Virus record (IMG/VR): IMGVR_UViG_3300048591_001067
Coordinates: 1 to 34,014 of that record
Length of the DNA: 34,014 nt
Reading direction: 5' to 3' (one strand)
Source of the DNA: a virus
Positions 1-6,762 of the stretch are shown in pieces. The position numbers were made by a program, and so were the translations under genes. The first letter of the stretch is position 1. The number at the start of each line of letters is the position of its first letter. A model generated the notes under the pieces. The model saw nothing but the letters and a program-made list of their open reading frames with translations. It did no database searches and was not told the origin of the DNA.

Positions 1-150
1 AAAGAATACAGAAGTTATTAACTTCCAGTCACGTGCAGCTACATTAGGGAATAAATCTTCCCCATTAATTAGCTTAACAACACCTAAAGCTCCCATTGCA
101 ATTACTACAAAGGACATTGTTTTGAAAATCAAATTGAGCACTTTTTCCAT
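1..150 (-). CDS. Small membrane protein, partial (cut by left edge)
   Basis: An open frame reads leftward from an ATG at 150 and is still open at the window edge, giving at least 50 residues. It begins MEKVLNLIFKTMSF and continues with a hydrophobic stretch (about residues 7-27, rich in V, I, A, L and G) that looks like one membrane segment, followed by a polar part containing the residues NGEDLFPN. Nothing identifies a family. The near-palindromic element at 175-189 lies just upstream of its start and may control it. The frame is supported by continuity and sensible composition only; the C-terminus is not visible. Confidence 0.6.
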   Translation of the reverse strand, partial: MEKVLNLIFKTMSFVVIAMGALGVVKLINGEDLFPNVAARDWKLITSVFF

Positions 151-488
151 AAGTCTAAATATTTATTGATTAAAAGTTTTACGTTAAACCACACAAGAGC
201 AGTTACTATTAGAACTCTAACTTCTCTATATGGTATAAGAAAGAGAGAAAATCAAGTTAAGCGCCGGCGCGCAGGGAATGCCACTTTTGACAGTGACAAT
301 AATGGGTATTTATTGTAGAGGGTGCTTAAAAATTGGGTAAAAGGTGATAGTTTTAAATGAACTAATTTGACCCTGGGAACACATCTTTGCCACAAATATG
401 ATAGTACAATTTGAAGAGGGGCACGCACCCCGCCGCAAGAAAAATTGTACTAAAACTTTTAAGCATTATTGCGCACCCCTCTATATAT
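151..488. other. Gene-free stretch with operator-like element and GC-rich patch
   Basis: No convincing gene is seen here. The stretch contains the near-palindromic ACGT element at 175-189, a GC-rich patch around 262-276 (alternating GCGC/GGCG) that stands out from the AT-rich surroundings, and arms AGAGGGG (about 415) and CCCCTCT (about 476) able to form a long-range hairpin just beyond the end of the leftward gene at 489-1025. A segment near 283-291 (TTTT-GA-CAGTGACA) resembles one near 3541-3553 (TTTT-CGG-CAGTGACA), so the two intergenic regions may be related. Confidence 0.5.
175..189. promoter_or_regulatory. Near-palindromic ACGT element, copy 1
   Basis: AGTTTTACGTTAAAC is the exact reverse complement of the 15-mer at 3511-3525, and each copy is itself close to a palindrome (GTTTWACGTWAAAC). 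It lies 25 bp upstream of the ATG of the leftward gene ending at 150. Two copies in intergenic DNA suggest a binding site for a dimeric regulator; the regulator is unknown. Confidence 0.4.
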
Positions 489-1025
489 TTATTTCGTTAT
501 TATCTCTTTTACATAAACAAATTCAGCATAACAACCTTTAATTATTTTGCCTTTATTGTCAATTTTATTAAAAATGCGGTTAAATCGTTCATTGAACAAG
601 TCAAACCGTTTATCTGCTATAAAAGACAGATCGAAATCACTACGCAATAACACATCTTTTATGTTATCATCCTCCACATTTTCTAATATTTTGAGCCTAA
701 TTTTTTTGTCACCAAACTCATTATTTAGCCCTAGCCAAAAGGGGTCAGGATCCAAAATTCCCGGTAAAACAACTGGATTTTGACTAGTCAATTCTTGGCT
801 AGATTCAACTTTAGACAAAGGTTGCATACTAGCCGGTTTTTGACTAGGTTGACTAGATTGAACTTGACTAGGCTGACTAGGTTGACTAGATCCAATTTGA
901 TTTAGCTGTTCCCTTTTCAGTCGGTTTGCGACTATTTTACTGAAGCCATATTTTTCGGCTACTTTACCGTCAGATAATTTAAAGTCCTCTTCAGTTAAGA
1001 CTACGTTTATTTTCCCTTTTCTCAT
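489..1025 (-). CDS. Hypothetical protein with Ser-Gln-Pro-rich linker
   Basis: This is a 178-residue protein of unknown function. Residues about 1-40 are basic and contain LSDGKVAEKYGFSKIVANRLKR, a pattern compatible with a helix-turn-helix recognising an AEKYGFSK-type segment. Residues about 46-75 are a low-complexity linker built from S-Q-P and S-S-Q units. The C-terminal half (from about residue 85) looks globular, with charged helices. A small DNA-binding phage regulator is one possible reading; no family is recognised. The ATG at 1025 lies 18 bp downstream of the terminator of the preceding leftward gene, so it may be a separate transcription unit. The linker is encoded by the CTAG-dense repeat at 784-889. 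Confidence 0.7.
   Translation of the reverse strand: MRKGKINVVLTEEDFKLSDGKVAEKYGFSKIVANRLKREQLNQIGSSQPSQPSQVQSSQPSQKPASMQPLSKVESSQELTSQNPVVLPGILDPDPFWLGLNNEFGDKKIRLKILENVEDDNIKDVLLRSDFDLSFIADKRFDLFNERFNRIFNKIDNKGKIIKGCYAEFVYVKEIITK
784..889. repeat. CTAG-dense short repeats inside the Ser/Gln linker
   Basis: Eight CTAG tetranucleotides occur in 106 bp (784, 799, 829, 844, 853, 868, 877, 886), mostly as GACTAGGTT, GACTAGATT or GACTAGGCT units spaced 9 or 15 bp apart. The spacing in multiples of three keeps the reading frame and encodes S-Q-P units, so local duplication of a 9-bp unit explains most of it. Confidence 0.75.
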
Positions 1026-1043
1026 GATACATTATTTATTATT

Positions 1044-1077
1044 AAAAAGGAGCTGCACAACAATGTCATGCAACTCC
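1044..1077 (-). terminator. Rho-independent terminator
   Basis: Read leftward, GGAGTTGCA pairs with TGCAGCTCC (nine pairs, one U-G), followed by a run of T. It lies directly after the stop of the gene at 1107-1664 and before the ATG of the next leftward gene. Confidence 0.75.
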
Positions 1078-1106
1078 TCACCTTTAACCCCCTAACCAAA
1101 AAACTC

Positions 1107-1664
1107 TTACACTTCAATCAGTGTCCAATACTCGCAGTTATATCCTTGCAAACATTGGTACAAAGCGATCTCTTTACTAGCTGCATTTACTTTTAAACTC
1201 TTTAAGCGCTGTGCACTCTTTTTTATACCACGCTCTAAATAAGCAAATACAAAAGTCTTATCCTTGAAGTTTTCAACTTCTTCTGCAACTTGCGCAACTT
1301 GCGGCTCTACAACAGCACCATTGATACGCAACATCTCAGCATTTAACTGAAAGTATAGTTCAGGGGGGAACTGAACATATTTCTTTTTATTTACCCGCAG
1401 AATTATATCTTGATATTCTGGGGAAAATTTATCCAGATTAGATGCGCACCAAGATACTAAATCAGTAGTGCTTATAATAGTGCCAAGATTATCAAAACGA
1501 CTTTTAATCGTTTTAAAATATTTCTTCGACATTGCTTTGCCTAAGCAAATTCGATGCACTATTTGATAATCTGCTTCCAGCAACTGAGCCATAATGCTCT
1601 TACTGGTTTTCTCTACCGCAGCGGTTACATCCCGCTTTAGCATTAACTGTTCCATACTAACCAT
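1107..1664 (-). CDS. Hypothetical protein, 185 aa
   Basis: This is an unrecognised protein of about 185 residues. I prefer the ATG at 1664 (MVSMEQLMLKRD); the frame is open three codons further to a TTG at 1673, a less likely start. The N-terminal third is helical and charged, the middle carries W, Y and F residues, and the C-terminal part contains GIKKSAQRLKSLK and the residues ending in YCEYWTLIEV-like aromatics. It has no signal peptide or membrane segment. It sits between two clear leftward terminators, so it appears to be transcribed alone. Confidence 0.7.
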   Translation of the reverse strand: MVSMEQLMLKRDVTAAVEKTSKSIMAQLLEADYQIVHRICLGKAMSKKYFKTIKSRFDNLGTIISTTDLVSWCASNLDKFSPEYQDIILRVNKKKYVQFPPELYFQLNAEMLRINGAVVEPQVAQVAEEVENFKDKTFVFAYLERGIKKSAQRLKSLKVNAASKEIALYQCLQGYNCEYWTLIEV

Positions 1665-1686
1665 TTTGTACAATTTTTTTAGTTAT

Positions 1687-1718
1687 AAAAAAGGGATTGG
1701 AGGACTATCTCCAACCCC
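1687..1718 (-). terminator. Rho-independent terminator
   Basis: Read leftward, GGGTTGGAG pairs with CTCCAATCCC around a six-base loop and is followed by six T. It lies just beyond the stop of the MYG1-like gene. Confidence 0.8.
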
Positions 1719-1736
1719 AGCCCAAAAACCAGAAAT

Positions 1737-2528
1737 TTACCCAATCTGCCTATAGTCCTGCAGAATGTGTTTTGCGTGCGCAAGTGCAGAATCAAAATCT
1801 GCATACACAGCGAAAAAGTTATTTACACACTTTATTTGACCCTGCTCTCCCTTTAAATCAGGGATTGGCCAAATTTCGGAATCACGCGTAGTTAACCCAA
1901 CTGAAAACTCAGTTGTTTTACGAGAATCTGGGTGTATCATGAATCTGATACCAGCATCTCCAAATTCTTTCCAACCTTTTAGTGGATTAGATGCAGGGTT
2001 GTATAAAATACTACCATTCGCATAATGCGTCAGTGTTGGTAATATGTCTAAAGTTTCCTTAATCTCCCCAGCAAGCGTCAACATATGCTCAACTGTAGTA
2101 ACTGCAAACTCAAGTGCAGTTTTAAAATTAGGATAATTACGAATCAACCGATTAAATTCAGTTGGAACGATATCCCTTTGTTTAATCGCACTTACATCAA
2201 TCGCGGCCACTCTGCGAAAGAATGGTTCCAATACTACTGCTTGGTAATATGGCATATTGCGAGACACAAACTCTTCTAAAACCAGCCAATTAGAGCCAAG
2301 CAACTCTTTATTTTTGTCTTGGTGATGATCGTAATTGTTTAACAGAGGTTGATGACGTTCACCAACATCGACGATCCATACATTAGGATCATTGAATTCA
2401 TCCTCTGTGATTTCCCAACCACTTTTACGGATAATTTCATACTCATCAACATATACATGCTGAATTAGAGCAATTGCCAACAACTCGTCGGCATGAAACG
2501 CACCCGAATGCGTAATAATTTTCTTCAT
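1737..2528 (-). CDS. MYG1-like DHH-type metal-dependent phosphoesterase
   Basis: The 263-residue product matches the MYG1 (UPF0160) family. It starts MKKIITHSGAFHADE, the family's hallmark N-terminal metal-binding motif; VDVGERH near residue 55 and YDHHQ near residue 67 are the DHH-like metal ligands. MYG1 proteins are DHH-superfamily phosphoesterases, and eukaryotic members have been described as RNA exonucleases. Family members are usually about 300-350 residues, so this is a slightly short but apparently complete copy. As an accessory phage gene it could act in RNA or nucleotide turnover. It has its own terminator downstream and starts at a clear ATG (2528). The family call is firm; the substrate is unknown. 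Confidence 0.85.
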   Translation of the reverse strand: MKKIITHSGAFHADELLAIALIQHVYVDEYEIIRKSGWEITEDEFNDPNVWIVDVGERHQPLLNNYDHHQDKNKELLGSNWLVLEEFVSRNMPYYQAVVLEPFFRRVAAIDVSAIKQRDIVPTEFNRLIRNYPNFKTALEFAVTTVEHMLTLAGEIKETLDILPTLTHYANGSILYNPASNPLKGWKEFGDAGIRFMIHPDSRKTTEFSVGLTTRDSEIWPIPDLKGEQGQIKCVNNFFAVYADFDSALAHAKHILQDYRQIG

Positions 2529-2743
2529 TGTTACAATTTTTTAGAGGGTTAAAATAAAAATAAAGCGGTGGATATAAATACAGTCGCCTCAATGCACTCT
2601 TGATATATCACACCGCAGTTTCGTTGGCCACGAAAAAGGATTATTTGGCCAAGGAGATCTTCGGAAAACGCGCTCTTTATACATGCGCTCCCCGAAGAAA
2701 AAAAGGGAAAACCCACAGCCACCGAAGTGACTGTGGGAATGGG
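2529..2743. other. Intergenic region with two hairpins
   Basis: No gene is seen. Besides the terminator at 2701-2737, the segment 2658-2698 has arms TCTTCGG and CCGAAGA around an inner GCGC/GCGC pair, a second stable hairpin of unknown role that could lie in the 5' leader of the MYG1-like gene. Confidence 0.45.
2701..2737 (-). terminator. Rho-independent terminator
   Basis: CCCACAG and CTGTGGG flank an inner CAC-CGAA-GTG hairpin. Read leftward the hairpin is followed by TTTTCCCTTTT, just beyond the stop of the gene at 2744-3298. Confidence 0.7.
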
Positions 2744-3298
2744 TTAGGCTACTTCTACCAATGTACCGGGTACCGTGAACGGCTTTGCTTTTACCCAGTC
2801 AAACTGGGGAAGTGTTGCCTTCGCCCACTGTTGCAGTGGTTGCCATACCAGTGTCCTGTACTGGTTGCCGGGGTTGGGATCGTTAGCTGTTGCTTCGCGG
2901 AATGTGCCTTGGAGGGCTGTTAGCTTGTCTGCTAATGTTGTCCCATCGGGGGCGATGGCTTCGCGTGCAGGCTTGCGGCGCACAGCCATGATTTCACCTA
3001 CAAAGGCAGTTGGCTCTCCGGTTATTTTCATTGCAATTGCTGCTGCATTATCTGTCACAGCAGTATCAACAGTCACCGCTTGTTTAAAGCGGCGACCACT
3101 CATCATTGCTTTTCCTGTAGCACTTTCCAGCACAACCTGCGGCTCAGATGAATTACCAATTGTTGTTTGTTTCAGTAAAACAGTTGTACCTTTTGGGAAC
3201 ATGGTTGCTAATTCATCAGCTTCGTAGCCGAAGAGACCCAAGATATTCTCAGGTAATTCCTTGAAATTTTGCAGCGTAAATACATTTTCTTCGTTCAT
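2744..3298 (-). CDS. Hypothetical protein, 184 aa, locally GC-richer
   Basis: This is an unrecognised soluble protein. It begins MNEENVFTLQNFKELPENIL and is rich in A, T, V and G in the middle (about residues 40-110), suggesting a beta-rich or small alpha/beta domain, with a Trp- and Pro-containing end (residues VWQPLQQWAK, then KPFTVPGTLVEVA). Its base composition is visibly more GC-rich than its neighbours, which may reflect high expression (rapid-codon choice, as in the capsid gene) or recent acquisition. It ends 7 bp before a strong leftward terminator. Upstream lies a 410-bp gene-free region with the second ACGT element, a plausible long control region. Confidence 0.7.
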   Translation of the reverse strand: MNEENVFTLQNFKELPENILGLFGYEADELATMFPKGTTVLLKQTTIGNSSEPQVVLESATGKAMMSGRRFKQAVTVDTAVTDNAAAIAMKITGEPTAFVGEIMAVRRKPAREAIAPDGTTLADKLTALQGTFREATANDPNPGNQYRTLVWQPLQQWAKATLPQFDWVKAKPFTVPGTLVEVA

Positions 3299-3510
3299 GA
3301 TAAAATTTGTTAATTATTATAAAAAGTTACTACTCTGTCGAGGACCTGCAAAGGAGCAACCCCCCGACAAGGCCGAAGGGGGGGCGGTAGAAATACAGGG
3401 TTCGTCCACACCCCCCAACCACAATTTTTCAATTTCCAACTATCAATATTAACCATTTATTACATCCAACTTAAACCACTTTACAATAAACATCAAAGAT
3501 TAACACCACA

Positions 3511-3525
3511 GTTTAACGTAAAACT
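3511..3525. promoter_or_regulatory. Near-palindromic ACGT element, copy 2
   Basis: GTTTAACGTAAAACT is the exact reverse complement of 175-189. It lies in the divergent region, about 210 bp upstream of the leftward ATG at 3298 and about 190 bp upstream of the rightward gene. Confidence 0.4.
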
Positions 3526-3588
3526 CAATCACAGAACCAATTTTCGGCAGTGACACAACTACCCTAACTACTAAAATCTAAAACCAAT

Positions 3589-3619
3589 CCCCCCTTATTG
3601 ATAGGTGGGGGCTAATTTT
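3589..3619 (+). terminator. C6/G5 hairpin with T-rich tail
   Basis: CCCCCC pairs with GGGGG around an AT-rich loop and is followed by CTAATTTTTATT. No rightward gene is seen upstream, so it may end an unrecognised transcript from the divergent region or be a leader attenuator for the next gene. Confidence 0.4.
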
Positions 3620-3712
3620 TATTAAAGTACATTATATTGTAGATTTATTAAATGAGTTATTAAAATTTAGAGAATTATTTAGATATTTGCTGTGTTAATA
3701 TGTAAATAAGTG

Positions 3713-4153
3713 ATGATGAGAGAAAAGTCTTTTAGGATTTCACCCATTCTATTACCGGAAGAGGTGGCATTCGTACATAGTATACGAATAATTGATCCCG
3801 TGTTTGTGGGAATTGAGAACTACGAAAAAATTAAAAGTATTATTAAGAAGTATCCTGAGCATTTTCCTTGGGAAACTAAGTATAATTCGTTACCGGCAAC
3901 TGTGCATGAGGAATACAAGCGCAAGTTGGGGGAATTAGTGGGGGAATATTACCCTTTTGGGGAGACATCTGAGCAGTACGTTGAATTTCCTGACGAGTTT
4001 AATAGTCCGATGACTAGGGATGAGGTGACGGATAGTTTTAGGCAATTGGTGAGAATGCAGGAGCGAGATTATGAGTTTGAGTGTGCAGAATTGAAACTGT
4101 GGAACAGTCATTATTCGAAATATAAATTATATTATAGGAAAGCATGGATTTAA
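3713..4153 (+). CDS. Hypothetical protein, paralogue of the gene at 29503-29940
   Basis: This is a protein of about 146 residues with unknown function. The frame opens at a GTG (3710) directly followed by ATG codons at 3713 and 3716; I take the first ATG. The segment YPEHFPWETKYNSLPATVHE, followed by EYKRKLGEL, aligns with HPEYFPEEVEHRKNWASIPQ then SVHDAYKAELDEL in the product of the leftward gene at 29503-29940, and both end with an H/Y-YSKY(K/N) motif and aromatic residues. The two are therefore paralogues in opposite arms of the window. It is the first gene of a rightward trio, and its end overlaps the next gene by 10 bp. Confidence 0.75.
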   Translation: MMREKSFRISPILLPEEVAFVHSIRIIDPVFVGIENYEKIKSIIKKYPEHFPWETKYNSLPATVHEEYKRKLGELVGEYYPFGETSEQYVEFPDEFNSPMTRDEVTDSFRQLVRMQERDYEFECAELKLWNSHYSKYKLYYRKAWI

Positions 4154-4554
4154 AAGTGGAATTGTTGACAAAATTGGCTCTTGTACAAGAGGAGTATATT
4201 AAATTATTGGGAGATGAGCTAGATAGTATAGTCGGGTTGGCTCGTGCGCATGGTTGGGAGAGCTCAAATGTGGAGAGGGGGACTGAATTGAGACAAGAGA
4301 TGTCTAAGTTAAAACAGGATATTATAGATGAAGTAGTTTCAACAGTGAACTCAAGCACTGAAGAAGTGAAATTAGAGGTACTTGTGCCTACGAGTAGTTT
4401 TAGAGTTCATCGGCAAGTGTTGAAGAATAAGAATGAGTTGGGAGTGGATACTGTAGTGGAAACTCTGCAGCAGTTAGTTGTGTTGCCGAATGAGAGTGTG
4501 ATTTGGATGAATTTGCCGAGTATTACGGAAGAAGTGCAGTTTAATAAAGATTAA
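4144..4554 (+). CDS. Hypothetical protein, 136 aa
   Basis: This is an unrecognised acidic and helical protein. Residues 1-75 (from MDLKVELLTKLALVQEEYIK) look like two or three amphipathic helices, and the C-terminal part (from about 75) is richer in V and L and may be beta. It overlaps the preceding gene by 10 bp and ends 16 bp before the exonuclease gene, so the three genes look like one operon. Confidence 0.7.
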   Translation: MDLKVELLTKLALVQEEYIKLLGDELDSIVGLARAHGWESSNVERGTELRQEMSKLKQDIIDEVVSTVNSSTEEVKLEVLVPTSSFRVHRQVLKNKNELGVDTVVETLQQLVVLPNESVIWMNLPSITEEVQFNKD

Positions 4555-4570
4555 TAAATAAAGTTAGGAA

Positions 4571-5545
4571 ATGAAGAAATTATTTTTAGACACAGAGTTT
4601 ACAGGGCTTCAGCAAGATGCGAAGTTGATTTCAATGGGTATTACTACGCAAGAGGGGTTGTATTTTTATGCGGAGTTTAATGATTATGGTGATGTGGATG
4701 AGTGGATCGAGGAAAATGTGCTACCTAGTTTGGAATTCAAAGAGAAGCAATTTAGCATTACTAGGTTGGTGCCAGATATTATGCAGATTGGTCTTGGACA
4801 ACATTCAATTAGGATGTGCGGTAATTCTGAAGAAATTAAAGATGCACTTACGCGTTGGTTGTGGACATTTGGGAAAGTTGAAATTTGGAGTGATTGCTTG
4901 GCGTATGATTGGGTGTTGTTTTGTAATTTGTTTGGTGGTGCTTTGAATATCCCGCAGCAAGTGTACTATATACCCTATGATCTCAGTACTTTATTTAAGA
5001 TTTTGCATATTGATTCAGATGTGAATCGCGAAGAGTATGCAGAGTTGGTGAATGACCCTGCGAAGCAGAAGCACAATGCGTTGTGGGATGCTTATGTGAT
5101 AATGAAGTGTTGCAATAAGTTGTTAGGTGAGGGTGATGTTGAGGGTGATGAAAGCTTTGATAGTGCAGAGCCACTTGCTGTTGGTAGCGTATATCCGAGC
5201 ACTGTTCCAACGGTGTTTATTCCAGATACGAATGATATGTATGGCGGTGCTCACTTTTATACGTTTACAGATTCACTTGGTTTCAAGGATGGCGAGGCGC
5301 AATATGCGGATTCGATGCAAGCTTTGCAATTTGTGCAAAAGTCACCTGACGGTAAAATGGTTCCGGGTTTGCAGAGTGAACAATTGGTAATTGCGTTGTT
5401 GGACAGACATGCAAAATTAAATACGGCTTTTCCAAGTCCGCAGTATGATAAGATGAAACTTGGATTGGAAATGTTTTTAGAAGCTTGCCGAGAGCGCGTG
5501 GAAGAGCGCATTCAGCGTGGAGTGATGGGAGATTTGAAGAAATAA
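4571..5545 (+). CDS. DEDDh 3'-5' exonuclease with C-terminal helical-hairpin domain
   Basis: The 324-residue product begins MKKLFLDTEFTGL, the first DEDD exonuclease motif (D7, E9). SDCLAYDWVLFCNLF (about residues 108-122) fits the second motif and HNALWDAY (about 168-175) is the H-x4-D third motif, giving a DEDDh active site of the RNase T/RNase AS-like type seen in many phages. From about residue 215 there is an additional domain: YTFTD, LQFVQKSPDGKMVPGLQSEQ and the final CRERVEERIQRGVMG. This layout resembles small phage proteins ending in RxRxRGVEG that I associate, tentatively, with the Acb2/Tad1 hairpin family of cyclic-nucleotide sponges. The exonuclease call is strong; the second-domain call is inference. 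It is followed by a good terminator. Confidence 0.85.
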   Translation: MKKLFLDTEFTGLQQDAKLISMGITTQEGLYFYAEFNDYGDVDEWIEENVLPSLEFKEKQFSITRLVPDIMQIGLGQHSIRMCGNSEEIKDALTRWLWTFGKVEIWSDCLAYDWVLFCNLFGGALNIPQQVYYIPYDLSTLFKILHIDSDVNREEYAELVNDPAKQKHNALWDAYVIMKCCNKLLGEGDVEGDESFDSAEPLAVGSVYPSTVPTVFIPDTNDMYGGAHFYTFTDSLGFKDGEAQYADSMQALQFVQKSPDGKMVPGLQSEQLVIALLDRHAKLNTAFPSPQYDKMKLGLEMFLEACRERVEERIQRGVMGDLKK

Positions 5546-5582
5546 GGCTTACGGTGCTCTACTCTCAAGTTACCTCAAGAAG

Positions 5583-5607
5583 ACCCTCTTTACAGAGGGT
5601 TTTTTTA
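5583..5607 (+). terminator. Rho-independent terminator
   Basis: ACCCTCT-TTAC-AGAGGGT is followed by seven T, ending the exonuclease operon. Confidence 0.9.
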
Positions 5608-5614
5608 TTATTAG

Positions 5615-6547
5615 ATGAAAGTAGCGGGGATGATACTATATAAGAAATTTCAAAAGGCCGGAAAGATATCCAAGCCGGGAAAACAAAGAGAAAAAACTTA
5701 TTACAGCGAAGAGGAATACAAAAAAGCTCTGCAAGCTAGGCAGGACAGCACTACTTTAGCCGACAGCGGTAACAACCTTACTCGATATTTTCAAAACAAC
5801 CAAGATGTGAAATACACTGGTCATATACCTAACCCCAATAATTCCGGCATGTATCCGTTTGGGGTAGATGCCCAATATGCTAATACCATATATATTGACC
5901 GAACAAAATTTAATGTTGATAAACATTCTCCAAGGGATTTACAAAAGCCATATGAATTCCCCGGCGGATACGGCTCAAGTACGTCTTATAATGCATCATT
6001 TGTAAAACCCAAAGCAGTTTATGACCCCAAAACGGTGAAGGTTATCAAGGACAACAGCAATGAAATTACAATCAATACACCTTCCTATGCTGGCCCAAGG
6101 TGGAATGCACTAACACAGGAAGAGATATTTCCAGAGGGATATAATCAGTGGGAAATACCTGCGAGCAGAGTCAAAAGTAAAACTGATATAGACACCTCTA
6201 TGGATGTTTCTAAGAAACAGGAGGGAAGTGACTACTATTATACAACTACTCCGGGTGCTGAATTCCGGGTAGGTGTTTTTAAGTATCCTGTGGTTAACCC
6301 CGTACTATATAAAGCATCTACGGCAGTCCTTCAAGAATCTGCAACTCCTACACCCGCAACCCCACCGGAAGTCCCGAAAGAGAAGCTGCCCGTTTACAAA
6401 TTTACTATGTCTACTTCTGGTCAGCATGGTCATTATATAACAGATGATAAAGGTGAAACTAAATTTTATACTCCGGAGCAATATAGTCAGTGGCTTGCTG
6501 TTCCAGAAAATCGTAAAATATTTGACTACTCAAGAACGAAAAGATGA
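5615..6547 (+). CDS. Hypothetical protein with N-terminal MILYKK motif
   Basis: This is a 310-residue protein of unknown function. The frame begins MKVAGMILYKKFQKAGK; the segment from the second Met (residue 6) matches the exact N-termini of the next two genes (MILYKKGGK, MILYNKYQTGAK), so that Met at 5630 is an alternative true start. The rest is rich in Y, P, N and T with little helix, and has a proline-rich linker around residues 243-257 (TPTPATPPEVP). The composition suits an extended, secreted or virion-associated protein. Its stop overlaps the next start as ATGA, so the three MILY genes are translationally coupled. Confidence 0.7.
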   Translation: MKVAGMILYKKFQKAGKISKPGKQREKTYYSEEEYKKALQARQDSTTLADSGNNLTRYFQNNQDVKYTGHIPNPNNSGMYPFGVDAQYANTIYIDRTKFNVDKHSPRDLQKPYEFPGGYGSSTSYNASFVKPKAVYDPKTVKVIKDNSNEITINTPSYAGPRWNALTQEEIFPEGYNQWEIPASRVKSKTDIDTSMDVSKKQEGSDYYYTTTPGAEFRVGVFKYPVVNPVLYKASTAVLQESATPTPATPPEVPKEKLPVYKFTMSTSGQHGHYITDDKGETKFYTPEQYSQWLAVPENRKIFDYSRTKR

Positions 6548-6762
6548 TATTGTATAAAAAAGGTGGTAAGATAACAAAAGTGCCGTTATCTCAAGCAGAA
6601 TATGCTGAAATAAAGGCTCGTTTTGGTGAGATACAATGTAGTATAGGTAAAACTGATAAGGGCGAATTCTACGCATATACGCATAGAGCTAGAAGTAAAT
6701 TTTACCCAAGTATACAAGCATTACCAAAAGATAAAGTTGAATTTATAAGTTCTACCTCATGA
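6544..6762 (+). CDS. Small protein with N-terminal MILYKKGGK motif
   Basis: This is a 72-residue basic protein. It starts MILYKKGGKITKVPLSQAEY and has the same N-terminal tag as its neighbours, followed by a small domain with several Y, F and K residues. ATGA overlaps join it to the genes on both sides. No family is recognised. Confidence 0.75.
   Translation: MILYKKGGKITKVPLSQAEYAEIKARFGEIQCSIGKTDKGEFYAYTHRARSKFYPSIQALPKDKVEFISSTS

Larger units (their letters stand above)
3299..3712. promoter_or_regulatory. Divergent intergenic control region
   Basis: About 410 bp between a leftward and a rightward gene, with no gene seen. It contains a C6/G6 hairpin (3360-3383), the ACGT element (3511-3525), a CAGTGACA motif also found near 285, a C6/G5 hairpin followed by T-rich DNA (3589-3619), and a GATATTTG box at 3682-3689 resembling the Bacteroidota -7 element, about 23 bp before the rightward start codon. 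It probably carries the promoters for both flanking transcription units. Confidence 0.55.

Noticed and set aside
2600-3227. Rightward frames across the leftward gene at 2744-3298
   Set aside because: They are open only because the opposite strand is GC-richer and coding; they have cysteine-rich, improbable composition and no initiation signal.
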